From: Conexibacter sp. CPCC 205762
GTDB lineage: Bacteria > Actinomycetota > Thermoleophilia > Solirubrobacterales > Solirubrobacteraceae
DNA length: 64,000 bases
Direction: 5' to 3'
Assembly (NCBI RefSeq): GCF_030646155.1
Contig: NZ_JAUTDN010000035.1
Span: forward strand, 1-64,000
The notes beneath the pieces were generated by a model. The model was not told the origin of the DNA and did no database searches. It worked only from the letters and a program-made list of their open reading frames with translations. The position numbers and the translations under genes were made by a program. Shown here in pieces: positions 8,676 to 16,584 of this stretch. How positions within the stretch are numbered: the stretch's first letter is position 1; the number at the start of each line of letters is the position of its first letter.

Positions 8676-9628
8676 TGGCGTTCCTGGAGGCGCGCGACCT
8701 GGTGGTCGAGTACGCGACGCGGCGCGGGCCCGTGCGGGCGCTGGACGAGGCCTCGCTGGAGGTCGCCGCGGGCGAGGTCGTCGGCGTCGTCGGCGAGTCC
8801 GGCTCGGGCAAGTCGACGATCGGCGTCGCGCTGGCGCGGCTGCTGCCGGGGAACGCGCGCGTGTCCTCGGGCGACGTGCTCGTCGGCGGCCGCTCGGTGC
8901 TGGCGATGGGCGACGAGGAGCTGCGAGCGCTGCGGCGCGACACGCTCGGGTTCGTCTTCCAGGACCCGATCGGCACGCTCGACCCGACCGCGCGGATCGG
9001 CCGCCAGCTCGGCTGGATGATCGGCGGCAAGCCCGGCGACCGCGAGCTGGTCGAGCACCTGGAGCGAGTCAGACTGCCCGATCCCGAGCGGACGCTGCGG
9101 GCCTTCCCGCACCAGCTGTCGGGCGGGATGGCGCAGCGCGTCTCGATCGCGCTGGCGCTCGCACGCGCGCCGCAGGCGGTGATCGCCGACGAGCCGACCG
9201 CCTCGCTCGACGCCTCCGTCCGCTCCGAGATCCTCGAGCTGCTCGTCTCGCTGACGCGCGAGGCCGGCACGGCGCTGATGCTGATGAGCCACGACCTGCG
9301 CGCCGTGCGCCGCTTCTGCACGCGCGTCGCGGTCGTCTACGGCGGGCGCGTGGTCGAGACGGCGCCGGCGCAGGAGCTGTTCTCCTCGCCGCAGCACCCG
9401 TACACGCGCGCGCTGCTCGACGCGGCGCCGGGGGCGGAGGCGCCGGGCGAGACGCTGAGACCGATCGCCGGCATCCCGCCGGTGCTGCACGGGGCGTTCA
9501 GAGGCTGCGCCTTCGTCGGCCGCTGCGCCTGCGCGGTCGAGGCCTGCTCGGTCGAGCGTCCCGTCGTCCACAGCGACGACCACGACGTGCTGTGCCATCT
9601 GGCGCCGGTGAAGGAGAAGGCCGCATGA
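8675..9628 (+). CDS. ABC transporter ATP-binding protein, DppD/OppD type
   Basis: A 317-aa ATPase. It has Walker A GESGSGKST near residue 40, signature LSGGMAQRVSIALALA, Walker B AVIADEPTASLDA and an H-loop MSHDLR. The C-terminal oligopeptide-transporter extension has several cysteines (CAFVGRCACAVEAC) that may bind an Fe-S cluster, as known for the DppD/OppD family. ATG 8675 has GGGAGG upstream. It is coupled to both neighbours. Confidence 0.92.
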   Translation: MAFLEARDLVVEYATRRGPVRALDEASLEVAAGEVVGVVGESGSGKSTIGVALARLLPGNARVSSGDVLVGGRSVLAMGDEELRALRRDTLGFVFQDPIGTLDPTARIGRQLGWMIGGKPGDRELVEHLERVRLPDPERTLRAFPHQLSGGMAQRVSIALALARAPQAVIADEPTASLDASVRSEILELLVSLTREAGTALMLMSHDLRAVRRFCTRVAVVYGGRVVETAPAQELFSSPQHPYTRALLDAAPGAEAPGETLRPIAGIPPVLHGAFRGCAFVGRCACAVEACSVERPVVHSDDHDVLCHLAPVKEKAA

Positions 9629-10383
9629 GCGCTCCCGTCCTCGAACTCGACGCGGTCAGGTTCGACTACGTCGCCGGGCCGCCGTGGGCGCGCAGACGTG
9701 TGCCGGCGCTGCACGGCGTCTCGCTCGCCGCAGGGCGCGGCGAGACCGTCGGCCTCGTTGGCGAGTCGGGCTCCGGCAAGTCGACGATCGGCAAGCTCTG
9801 CCTCGGTCTGCTGAGACCACAGCAGGGCGCCGTCCGCTTCGACGGCGCGCCGCTGGACCGGCGCGCCCAGCGCGGCCGCTTCGCGGTCGTGCTGCAGCAT
9901 CCGCAGTGGTCGCTGGACCCGCGCCTGACGGTCGCCGCCTCGATCGAGGAGCCGCTCGCGATCAGCGGCACGGGCACGAAGGCGTCGCGGCGGGCGCAGG
10001 TCGAGCAGATGCTGGCCGAGGTCGGCCTCGACCGCGACTTCGCCGATCGCTACCCGGCCGAGCTGTCGGGCGGCCAGCGCCAGCGCGCCTCCGTCGCACG
10101 GGCGCTGATCACCGAGCCGCGCTTCGTGCTGTTCGACGAGGCCGTCTCCGCGCTGGACGTCTCGATCCAGTCGCAGATCCTCAACCTCATCCGGCGGCTG
10201 CAGCGGCAGCACGGCTTCGCCGCCCTGTTCATCTCCCACGACCTCGCGGCGACGCGTTACGCCGCCGACCGCATCGTCGTGATGCGCGGCGGCGAGATCG
10301 TCGACGAGGGCACCGCGGCCTCGTTCTATGAGCCGTCGACGCACCCGTACACGCGCGCGCTCCAGCGTGCGAGCGAGATCTAA
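9625..10383 (+). CDS. ABC transporter ATP-binding protein, DppF/OppF type
   Basis: A 252-aa ATPase with Walker A GESGSGKST, signature LSGGQRQRASVARALI, Walker B FVLFDEAVSALDV and H-loop ISHDLA. It is the second ATPase of the importer. ATG 9625 overlaps the upstream TGA (ATGA) behind AAGGAGAAGG. It lacks the long C-terminal cysteine-containing extension of OppF, which makes it shorter than the family mean. The Walker B glutamate is present, so it should hydrolyse ATP. Confidence 0.92.
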   Translation: MSAPVLELDAVRFDYVAGPPWARRRVPALHGVSLAAGRGETVGLVGESGSGKSTIGKLCLGLLRPQQGAVRFDGAPLDRRAQRGRFAVVLQHPQWSLDPRLTVAASIEEPLAISGTGTKASRRAQVEQMLAEVGLDRDFADRYPAELSGGQRQRASVARALITEPRFVLFDEAVSALDVSIQSQILNLIRRLQRQHGFAALFISHDLAATRYAADRIVVMRGGEIVDEGTAASFYEPSTHPYTRALQRASEI

Positions 10384-10398
10384 AAGGACCCCCCACGC

Positions 10399-11355
10399 AT
10401 GACCTCACTGATCGACGGCATCCGCATCGGCCACTGGACCGACCTCGACGCCGGCACCGGCATGACCGTCTTCCTGCTGCCGCCCGGCAACGTCTGCGCC
10501 GCCGAGGCGCGCGGCCAGTCGACCGGCACGATCAACATCCCCGTCTTCGAGCCGCAGGGCTCCGCCGACGAGGCGCACGCCGTCGTGCTGACCGGCGGCA
10601 CCGTCTTCGGGCTGGAGGCGGCCGCGGCCGTGCCGGGCCTGCTGGCGAAGGACGGGATCGGCAGCAGAACGGTCGACGGCCCCGTGCCGATGGTCCCGGC
10701 CGCCGTCGTCTACGACATCCACATCGGCGACTACGCCTGGCCCAACGGCGACTCGGCCGCCGCCGCGATCGCCGCCGCCGTGCCGGCCGGCGAGGAGGAG
10801 AGAGGGACCGTCGGCGTCGGCACCGGGGTGCTGGCCGGCTCCGCGCTCGACGCCCGCAGCTCGACCAAGGGCGGCTTCGGCCGCGCCCACCGCAAGACGG
10901 CACAGGGCGCGACGGTCGCCGCCTGGGCCGCGGTCAACCCGGTCGGCGACGTGATCGGCGAGGACGGCCAGGTGCTCGCCGGCCTGCGCCGCAGCGGCAG
11001 GTTCGCGCGCGTCTCGGAGTACCTCGCCAACGAGGCCGATCCCGAGCTGGACTGGGGTCAGGCGACGACGCTCGTGTTCGTCGCGACCGACGCGAAGCTG
11101 CCCAAGCGCGAGACCTGGCGGCTGGCGCAGGCCGGCCACAGCGGGATCGCGCACGCGATCTCGCCGTGCGCGACCGGATTCGACGGCGACACCGCCTTCG
11201 CGGTGGCGACCGGCAGAGTCGAGGTCAGATCGGCGCTGGCGCTGGAGGCGGTCACGACCGAGGTCGTCGCCGCGGCGATCCGCGACGCCGTCCGCTCCGC
11301 GAGCGGCCTCCACGGGATCCCGTCGCTGAGCGAGCTGGGGCGAGTCCTCGCCTAG
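10399..11355 (+). CDS. P1 (S58/DmpA-like) peptidase, N-terminal nucleophile amidohydrolase
   Basis: A 318-aa member of the DmpA/NylC family, which self-cleaves and then removes N-terminal amino acids or opens amide bonds. The cleavage region is QATTLVFVATD, with Thr223 as the probable nucleophile; many relatives have Asn before this Thr, here it is Ala. Conserved GTGVLAGSALDARSSTKGGFG-type and SPCATGFDGDTAFAVATG stretches are present (quoted in parts). It lies 15 bases after the ABC genes with AAGGACC upstream, so it probably processes the imported peptide or amide in the cytoplasm. Confidence 0.88.
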   Translation: MTSLIDGIRIGHWTDLDAGTGMTVFLLPPGNVCAAEARGQSTGTINIPVFEPQGSADEAHAVVLTGGTVFGLEAAAAVPGLLAKDGIGSRTVDGPVPMVPAAVVYDIHIGDYAWPNGDSAAAAIAAAVPAGEEERGTVGVGTGVLAGSALDARSSTKGGFGRAHRKTAQGATVAAWAAVNPVGDVIGEDGQVLAGLRRSGRFARVSEYLANEADPELDWGQATTLVFVATDAKLPKRETWRLAQAGHSGIAHAISPCATGFDGDTAFAVATGRVEVRSALALEAVTTEVVAAAIRDAVRSASGLHGIPSLSELGRVLA

Positions 11356-11385
11356 CGGCTCGGATCGCCTCGGAAACGCTCGCCT

Positions 11386-11412
11386 GGCGGCTCGCCTTTC
11401 CGGCGAGCCGCC
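11386..11412. terminator. Bidirectional hairpin terminator between convergent operons
   Basis: Perfect 11-bp arms GGCGGCTCGCC and GGCGAGCCGCC with loop TTTCC, 30 bases past the P1 peptidase stop and 11 bases past the AsnC-type gene stop on the other strand. There is no long U-tract. Confidence 0.65.
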
Positions 11413-11423
11413 ATGTCGGCCGG

Positions 11424-11900
11424 CTACGGCACGTCCCAGGTGAAGCGGTGCGTGTGGATGTCGAGGTAGACGAGCGACTCGACCCCGCGCACCCCGTCGA
11501 TCGGCTTGATCGCGTCCTCGACGAGGTCGAGCAGCTCGTGCGGCTCGCGGCAGACGACCTCGACCAGCAGGTCGTAGACGCCGCTCGTCAGCACGACGTA
11601 GATCACCGCCGGCAGCTCTGAGAGGCGGTCGGCGACGGCGCGCACGTCGCCGTCGGCCTTGACGCCGACCATCGCCATCAGCGGCAGCCCGAGCGCGAGC
11701 GGGTCGGTCACGCCGACGACTCTCAGCACGCCGGTGTCGAGCAGCCGCTGGACGCGCTGCCGCACCGCCGGCGCGGACAGGTTGACGAGCGGCCCGAGCT
11801 GCGCGTACGACATCCGCCCGTCGCGCTGCAGCGCTCTCAGCAGCGCCTTGTCGGTCGCGTCGAGCGCGACCTGCTCGCGGGGTCTGCGCGGCGCGGGCAT
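11424..11900 (-). CDS. Lrp/AsnC-family transcriptional regulator
   Basis: A 158-aa regulator with an N-terminal winged helix-turn-helix (LDATDKALLRALQRDGRMSY, about 12-60) and a C-terminal RAM ligand-binding domain ending in LVYLDIHTHRF. It is the last gene of a four-gene operon (aminotransferase, two SDRs, regulator). ATG 11900 gives MPAPRRP; an in-frame GTG at 11906 overlaps the preceding stop (GTGA). Family members sense amino acids or amines, so it likely senses a substrate of this operon. Confidence 0.88.
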   Translation of the reverse strand: MPAPRRPREQVALDATDKALLRALQRDGRMSYAQLGPLVNLSAPAVRQRVQRLLDTGVLRVVGVTDPLALGLPLMAMVGVKADGDVRAVADRLSELPAVIYVVLTSGVYDLLVEVVCREPHELLDLVEDAIKPIDGVRGVESLVYLDIHTHRFTWDVP

Positions 11901-11902
11901 CG

Positions 11903-12670
11903 TCACACCCCCGCCGTGAGGCCGAAGTCGATCGACAGGTTGGCGCCGGTGATCGGCGCCGCGGCCGGCTGCGCGAGGTACCAGATCAGCTCCGCGACCT
12001 CGTGCGGCTGCGTGAAGCGGGCCTGCTGCTTCTGCGGGTAGGAGGCGAGCAGCGCGCGGCGGTAGCCGTCGGGGTCGCCGCCGCCGAAGGTTTCCGCCTG
12101 GTACGTCAGCATCGGCGTCTCGACGTCGCCGGGGCAGACGGCGTTGACGCGCACCCCGCGCGGCGCCAGCTCGAGCGCGAGCGCGCGCACGAGGTTGGAG
12201 ACGCCGCCCTTGGAGGCGCAGTAGACGGCCGCGCCGGTGTTGCCGTGGAGGCCGGCGTCGGAGGAGACGGCGACGATCGAGCCGGCCGCTCGCGCGCCGC
12301 CCTCGCCCGCGCGCGCCAGCACCGGAATCGCCGCCGCCGTCAGGAAGAAGAGGCCCTTGAGGTTCACGTCGAGGACGCGATCCCACGCCTCCTCGGTCGT
12401 CTCCTCGGCGGGTCCCTCGGTCCAGAGGCCGGCGGCCGCGACGAGGCAGTCGAGCGCGCCCGCCTCCGCGACGACGGCGTCGCAGGCCTGCTTCGTGCGC
12501 AGGTCGGCCGGGATCGCCTGCGCGTCCAGCTCGCCGGCGATCGCGTCGAGCCTCGGGCCGGGCAGGTCGGTCAGGACCGGCGTCCAGCCGCCGGCCGCGA
12601 ACCGCCGCGCGGTCGCGGCGCCCATCCCGCCCGCGGCGCCGCTGATGAGGACGCGCTCAGACTCCGGCAT
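11903..12670 (-). CDS. SDR-family NAD(P)-dependent oxidoreductase
   Basis: A 255-aa short-chain dehydrogenase. The cofactor motif is ISGAAGGMGAATA near residue 9. The catalytic set is Ser in IVAVSSDAGLHG with Tyr and Lys in YCASKGG (YxxxK). PGDVETPM follows the active site. It overlaps the preceding SDR by 14 bases and the AsnC gene by GTGA. In the operon the two SDRs may oxidise the carbonyl or hydroxyl product of the aminotransferase; which substrate is unknown. Confidence 0.88.
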   Translation of the reverse strand: MPESERVLISGAAGGMGAATARRFAAGGWTPVLTDLPGPRLDAIAGELDAQAIPADLRTKQACDAVVAEAGALDCLVAAAGLWTEGPAEETTEEAWDRVLDVNLKGLFFLTAAAIPVLARAGEGGARAAGSIVAVSSDAGLHGNTGAAVYCASKGGVSNLVRALALELAPRGVRVNAVCPGDVETPMLTYQAETFGGGDPDGYRRALLASYPQKQQARFTQPHEVAELIWYLAQPAAAPITGANLSIDFGLTAGV

Positions 12671-13439
12671 GCTGCTTCTCCTCCATGATCGAGTTGGCGC
12701 CGTCGACGACGATCAGCTGGCCGGTCAGGTACGACGCCGCCGGCGCGGCGAGCAGCGCGACGACGGCGGCGATCTCGTCGGGCGTGCCGGAGCGGCCGAC
12801 GGGGGTCGCGGCACCGGCCCGCAGCTCCTCCTCGGTCGAGGAGGGCGTCGCGATCCAGCCGGGGGCGACAGCGTTGACGGTGAGCCCCTGCGCGGCGGTC
12901 TCGATCGCGAGCGCGCGCGTGAGGCCGACCATGCCGGCCTTCGCCGCGTGGTAGGCGGCGTCGCCGGCGTAGGCGCCGACGGTGCCCGAGGTCGAGGCGA
13001 CGTTGACGATCCGCCCGAAGCCGGCGGCCGTCATCGCCGGCAGCGCCGCGCGCGTGACGTGGAAGGCGGTCGAGAGGTTGCGCTCCAGCGCCGCGCGCCA
13101 CTGCCCGTCGGTCGTGACGGCGAGCGCCTGCGGCTGCTGCGGATCGGTCGTCGCCGTCATGCCGGCGTTGTTGACGAGCACGTCGAGGCGGCCGAAGCGG
13201 GCGATCGCGGCCGCGACGAGCGCGTCGGCCTGCTGCGGGTCGGTCAGGTCGGCGACGAAGCCGGCGGCCTCCACCCCGGTCTGCTGCGTCAGCTCCCGCG
13301 CGCGCTCATGGATCCGCTCGCTGGTCGCGGCGACGAGCACGCCCGCCCCCAGCTGCGCCAGCCGCCGCGCGACCGCGAAGCCGATCCCCTCGGCGCTGCC
13401 GGCGCCGGTGACGAGCGCGACGCGCCCCCGCAGATCCAT
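12657..13439 (-). CDS. SDR-family NAD(P)-dependent oxidoreductase
   Basis: A 260-aa short-chain dehydrogenase with cofactor motif VTGAGSAEGIGFA, structural NNAG, catalytic Ser in IVNVASTSGTVG and YHAAKAG (Tyr and Lys). The C-terminal LTGQLIVVDGANS is typical of FabG-like enzymes. ATG 13439 is chosen; GTG 13448, which overlaps the aminotransferase stop, would add three residues. It is the second gene of the operon. Confidence 0.88.
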   Translation of the reverse strand: MDLRGRVALVTGAGSAEGIGFAVARRLAQLGAGVLVAATSERIHERARELTQQTGVEAAGFVADLTDPQQADALVAAAIARFGRLDVLVNNAGMTATTDPQQPQALAVTTDGQWRAALERNLSTAFHVTRAALPAMTAAGFGRIVNVASTSGTVGAYAGDAAYHAAKAGMVGLTRALAIETAAQGLTVNAVAPGWIATPSSTEEELRAGAATPVGRSGTPDEIAAVVALLAAPAASYLTGQLIVVDGANSIMEEKQHAGV

Positions 13440-13444
13440 CCCCG

Positions 13445-14797
13445 TCACGCGACCAGCTCCCGCACGGCCTCGGCGAAGACCTCGTGGTGCCGGTCGACGT
13501 CGGCGGCGGTCGTCGCGGGCGACATCAGCGCCATCGCGTGGAAGGGGGTCAGCAGCACGCCGCGGTTGGCGAGGTGGAGGTGGAGGTAGTCGTCCAGGTC
13601 GGGCTGGTGGGCGGCGTGCGACTCGCCGCCGTTGCGCGGCGCGGGGCTGGCGAAGCGGTACTCGGCGCGGGCGCCGAGCTGCTGGATCGACCACGGCAGG
13701 CCGTGCTCGTCGATGATCGCGCGGACGCCGTCGGTGAAGCGGGTCGCGAGCGCGGTCATACCCGCGAACGCCTCGTCGGTGAGCACCTCGGCGAGCGTCG
13801 CGCGCATCGCGGCGGTCGAGACCGGGTTGCCGGCGAGCGTGCCGCCGACGCCGCCCATGTCGACCAGGTCGAGGTCGTCGCGCGCGTCGATCTTCGCCGC
13901 CAGCTCGGCGCTGAGACCGTAGGCGCCGCAGGGGATGCCGCCGGCGAGCGCCTTGCCGATCGTCAGCACGTCAGGCTCCAGGCCCCACGCCCGCGTCGCG
14001 CCGCCGGGGCCGGCGGAGAAGGTGTGCGTCTCGTCGTTGATCAGCAGCGTGCCGTGCTGGCGCGTGAGGCGGCGGACGCCCTCCAGGTAGCCGGGCTCGG
14101 GCAGCACGATGCCGATGTTGGTCAGCGCCGGCTCCATCAGCACGGCGGCGACGTCGCCGTGGGCCAGCTCGCGCTCGAGCCGTTCGAGATCGTTGTACTC
14201 GGCGACGCGGCTCGTCAGCGTGACGTCGCAGGGCGCGCCGACGTTGCCCTCGCGGCTCTCCGCCTCGCCGCCGGCGCCGACGACGATCAGCGACTCGTCG
14301 ACCGAGCCGTGGTAGCAGTAGCTGTTGACGAGGATCTTCGGCCGCCCGGTGACGGCGCGCACGAGCCGGATCGCCCAGCGGTTGGCGTCGGTCGCGGTCA
14401 GCGAGAAGCTCCACAGCGGCAGCCCGAAGCGGCGCGCCAGCTCGGCGCCGACCCAGGCGGCGTCCTCGGTCGGCAGCATCGCGGTCGCGCCGCCCAGCTC
14501 GCCGAAGCGCCGCTGCACCGCCGCCACCGTCGGCGCGGGCGAGTGCCCGGCCATCGCGCCGGTGTCGCCGAGGCAGAGGTCGACGTACTCGTGCCCGTCG
14601 AGATCCCACACGTGCGCACCCTCGGCCCTGTCGAGGTAGAGCGGATGACCGCCGGCGGTCTTGTTCATCCAGGTCATCGGCACGCGGCCGAAGAGATGGT
14701 CGGCCGCCTCGTACGCCGCCCGCGAGCGCGGGTTGCGCTGCGCGAACGACTCCCGCTCGCGCGCGAGCAGCTGCTGAAGACGACTATCGGAGACCAC
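13445..14797 (-). CDS. Class III (PLP-dependent) aminotransferase
   Basis: A 450-aa aminotransferase similar to the glutamate-1-semialdehyde 2,1-aminomutase/omega-transaminase group. Signatures are DLCLGDTGAMAGHSP near the N-terminus, LLINDETHTFSAGPGG (cofactor Asp replaced by the IND-E pattern region) and LTIGKALAGGIPCGAYG with the PLP lysine. GTG 14797 has GGAAGGG upstream. It is the first gene of the aminotransferase-SDR-SDR-AsnC operon and would transfer an amino group from a non-alpha amine, giving an aldehyde or keto product for the SDRs. Confidence 0.87.
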   Translation of the reverse strand: MVSDSRLQQLLARERESFAQRNPRSRAAYEAADHLFGRVPMTWMNKTAGGHPLYLDRAEGAHVWDLDGHEYVDLCLGDTGAMAGHSPAPTVAAVQRRFGELGGATAMLPTEDAAWVGAELARRFGLPLWSFSLTATDANRWAIRLVRAVTGRPKILVNSYCYHGSVDESLIVVGAGGEAESREGNVGAPCDVTLTSRVAEYNDLERLERELAHGDVAAVLMEPALTNIGIVLPEPGYLEGVRRLTRQHGTLLINDETHTFSAGPGGATRAWGLEPDVLTIGKALAGGIPCGAYGLSAELAAKIDARDDLDLVDMGGVGGTLAGNPVSTAAMRATLAEVLTDEAFAGMTALATRFTDGVRAIIDEHGLPWSIQQLGARAEYRFASPAPRNGGESHAAHQPDLDDYLHLHLANRGVLLTPFHAMALMSPATTAADVDRHHEVFAEAVRELVA

Positions 14798-14826
14798 GTT
14801 GACCCTTCCGTTCGATGACTCGTTCC

Positions 14827-14855
14827 ATCAAATCGGAAGCGTAAAGCGATTACAA
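14827..14855 (-). promoter_or_regulatory. Predicted promoter of the aminotransferase operon
   Basis: On the minus strand, TTGTAA (14855-14850), a 17-base spacer, then TTTGAT (14832-14827), about 30 bases before the GTG start. The region is locally AT-rich compared with its surroundings, which fits a regulated promoter. Confidence 0.45.
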
Positions 14856-15246
14856 CTTTCGTTTCGATCGTCTATGCGGCCAACCCCTACCGCCGCCCGC
14901 GCGCACAAGCCTCCCAACCGCCCACCCCGCGCGGGCGCGCCGCCGGGGGACACCGCCGCGGCACGCACACGGTTCCGCCGCTGCGACACGGATGATCTGG
15001 AGACGCTTGCGCGCGAAGAAGGCGCCCCAAGGTCGCGAGTCCGCTCCCCTCCCCAGGCGACACGGACCCGCGACCACCCAATTCGGGGGCGAGGAAGTCT
15101 AAGCAGATGGGGCCGGACAACGGCCCTGAGGTGACGCCTCCGTTTGTTACAGACGCGGTTGCATCAGCGCTGCGCAAGCCCGGCGCACGGCAGCCGACCT
15201 GCTCGTCTCCGGCGGCGCGTGCCAGTAGACGATGCCCGCGTCCGCG
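14856..15246. other. Intergenic stretch without a supported gene
   Basis: About 390 bases between two minus-strand genes. I see no coding pattern with a ribosome site. The only structure is the inverted repeat at 15031-15075, listed separately. No known riboswitch consensus was recognised on either strand. Confidence 0.6.
15031..15075 (-). other. Long stem-loop, RNA-compatible on the minus strand
   Basis: Arms GGTCGCGAGTCCG (15031-15043) and CGGACCCGCGACC (15063-15075) pair over 13 bp with a 19-base loop. The single mismatch is A:C on the plus strand but a G:U wobble on the minus strand, so the minus-strand RNA pairs fully. It lies 170 bases downstream of the zinc-ribbon gene and could be a 3' end structure or part of a small RNA. 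No U-tract follows. Confidence 0.4.
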
Positions 15247-15666
15247 CTACGACAGCACGGTGTCGCAGCTGTCGCAGCGCCCGGCCACGACCGGTGCGGC
15301 GGCACCGGCGTCGGCGTAGAGCGGGCGCAGCGTGCCGTCGCAGAGCGGGCACGGCACGGCGGCGGACTGGACGGTGAGCCCCTCCCACGTCCCGACGAGC
15401 AGGTCGTCGAGCGTCGGCTCAGCGCCCACGCCGCCGTGCACGTGCGTCACTCCACCAGCGTCGAGGTCGGCCCCGGGTGTGTCGGTCGCGGATGCCGCAC
15501 CGGCGGCCTCCGGCGCGACCTCCGCGTCACGCTCCTCCAGCAGGCGCCGCTCAAGCGGCGCCGCCGGCGCGCGATCCACCCTCCCAGGCGCACCCGGGGC
15601 CGGACCGTCGAGCAAGTCGAACAGCGACTGCGGGCGTTCGATTCGATCCGCCACGACGACCGCCAT
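15247..15666 (-). CDS. Hypothetical protein with C-terminal zinc ribbon
   Basis: A 139-aa protein, not recognised as a named family. The first 100 residues are acidic, Ala/Gly/Pro-rich and probably disordered. The C-terminus carries two CxxC pairs (CPLC and CDSC, about 25 residues apart), a likely zinc ribbon. Its ATG 15666 overlaps the lexA stop (in-frame GTG at 15669 forms GTGATG), so it is co-translated with LexA and falls under the SOS operator. A role in the damage response is suggested only by this position. Confidence 0.7.
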   Translation of the reverse strand: MAVVVADRIERPQSLFDLLDGPAPGAPGRVDRAPAAPLERRLLEERDAEVAPEAAGAASATDTPGADLDAGGVTHVHGGVGAEPTLDDLLVGTWEGLTVQSAAVPCPLCDGTLRPLYADAGAAAPVVAGRCDSCDTVLS

Positions 15667-16280
15667 CACATGCTCCGCATCAAGCCGATGACCTTGCCGA
15701 GGATCTGAACCTCCCTGACGCGGATCGGCTCCATCGTCTCGTTCTCCGGCTGCAGGCGGATGTGGTCCTGCTCCTGGAAGAAGCGCTTGACGGTCGCCTC
15801 CTCGCCGACGAGCGCGACGACGATCTCACCGTCCCGCGCCGTCTCCTGTCTGCGCACGACGACGAGGTCGTCGGGCAGGATGCCGGCGTTCTTCATCGAC
15901 TCGCCGCGCACGCGCAGGAGGTACTCGCCCTCCGCCCCGCCCGCGACCACCGGGGTCTCGATGTAGTCCTCGATCTCCTCCTCGGCGAGCACCGGCTGAC
16001 CGGCCTGGACCGAGCCGACGAGCGGCAGGCCGGCCGGCTTGACGATGTTCTTGATCCCGTCGACGGCCTTGTCGAGCAGCTCGATCGCGCGCGGCTTCGA
16101 CGGATCCCGCCGCAGCAGGCCGACCTTCTCCAGGTTGGCGAGGTGGGCGTGCACCGTCGACGACGACGCGAGGCCGACCGCCTTGCCGATATCGCGCACC
16201 GTGGGCGGGTAGCCGTATCGAGCCGAGTAGGACTTGATGAACTCGAAGATCTCCTGCTGGCGCTTCGTGAGGTCCACCAT
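15666..16280 (-). CDS. lexA: LexA repressor, SOS response regulator
   Basis: A 204-aa repressor-protease. The N-terminal winged helix (about 1-70) has YGYPPTVRDIGKAVGLASSS. The self-cleavage site is Ala93-Gly94 in SVQAGQP. The catalytic pair is Ser128 (RGESMKN) and Lys165 (ATVKRFF). It represses DNA-damage genes until RecA filaments trigger autocleavage. A perfect SOS box lies 34 bp upstream of the ATG, showing autoregulation. The downstream zinc-ribbon gene overlaps it. Confidence 0.97.
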   Translation of the reverse strand: MVDLTKRQQEIFEFIKSYSARYGYPPTVRDIGKAVGLASSSTVHAHLANLEKVGLLRRDPSKPRAIELLDKAVDGIKNIVKPAGLPLVGSVQAGQPVLAEEEIEDYIETPVVAGGAEGEYLLRVRGESMKNAGILPDDLVVVRRQETARDGEIVVALVGEEATVKRFFQEQDHIRLQPENETMEPIRVREVQILGKVIGLMRSM

Positions 16281-16314
16281 CAGGCGACTGACTCCTCGTT
16301 GCTTGGGGTCGAGA

Positions 16315-16328
16315 CGAACATGTGTTCG
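16315..16328. promoter_or_regulatory. LexA operator (SOS box)
   Basis: CGAACATGTGTTCG is a perfect 14-bp palindrome and matches the Gram-positive SOS box CGAAC-N4-GTTCG. It sits just downstream of the predicted lexA -10 element, over the likely transcription start. Confidence 0.92.
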
Positions 16329-16331
16329 AGA

Positions 16332-16360
16332 ATGATACGCATGCCGCGGACGGACTCCAA
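16332..16360 (-). promoter_or_regulatory. Predicted lexA promoter
   Basis: On the minus strand, TTGGAG (16360-16355), a 17-base spacer and TATCAT (16337-16332), directly followed by the SOS box. Spacing and order are those of a LexA-repressed sigma-A promoter. Confidence 0.65.
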
Positions 16361-16415
16361 ATCGCCGCCTCCGATCGCCCCGCCGACCGGTACGCGCCCC
16401 GCGCCCCCGCCTGGC

Positions 16416-16421
16416 TATACT
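16416..16421 (+). promoter_or_regulatory. Predicted -10 element of the tRNA-Leu gene
   Basis: TATACT ends 12 bases before the tRNA 5' end in otherwise GC-rich sequence. No clear -35 hexamer is visible at the usual distance. Confidence 0.5.
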
Positions 16422-16433
16422 GCGCGTCCCCAC

Positions 16434-16532
<99 letters not shown>

Positions 16533-16534
16533 TG

Positions 16535-16561
16535 AAGGGCCCGCACCACGTGCGGGCCCTT
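16535..16561 (+). terminator. Intrinsic terminator after tRNA-Leu
   Basis: 12-bp perfect arms AAGGGCCCGCAC and GTGCGGGCCCTT with loop CAC, followed by CTTGTT. It starts 17 bases after the tRNA. Confidence 0.85.
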
Positions 16562-16584
16562 CTTGTTGCCGGTACCGTTCGGTC

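Noticed and set aside
14856-15246. Possible riboswitch in the gap between the aminotransferase and zinc-ribbon genes
   Set aside because: I compared by eye with cobalamin, ydaO, TPP and glycine consensus parts and found no match; only a simple hairpin is supported.
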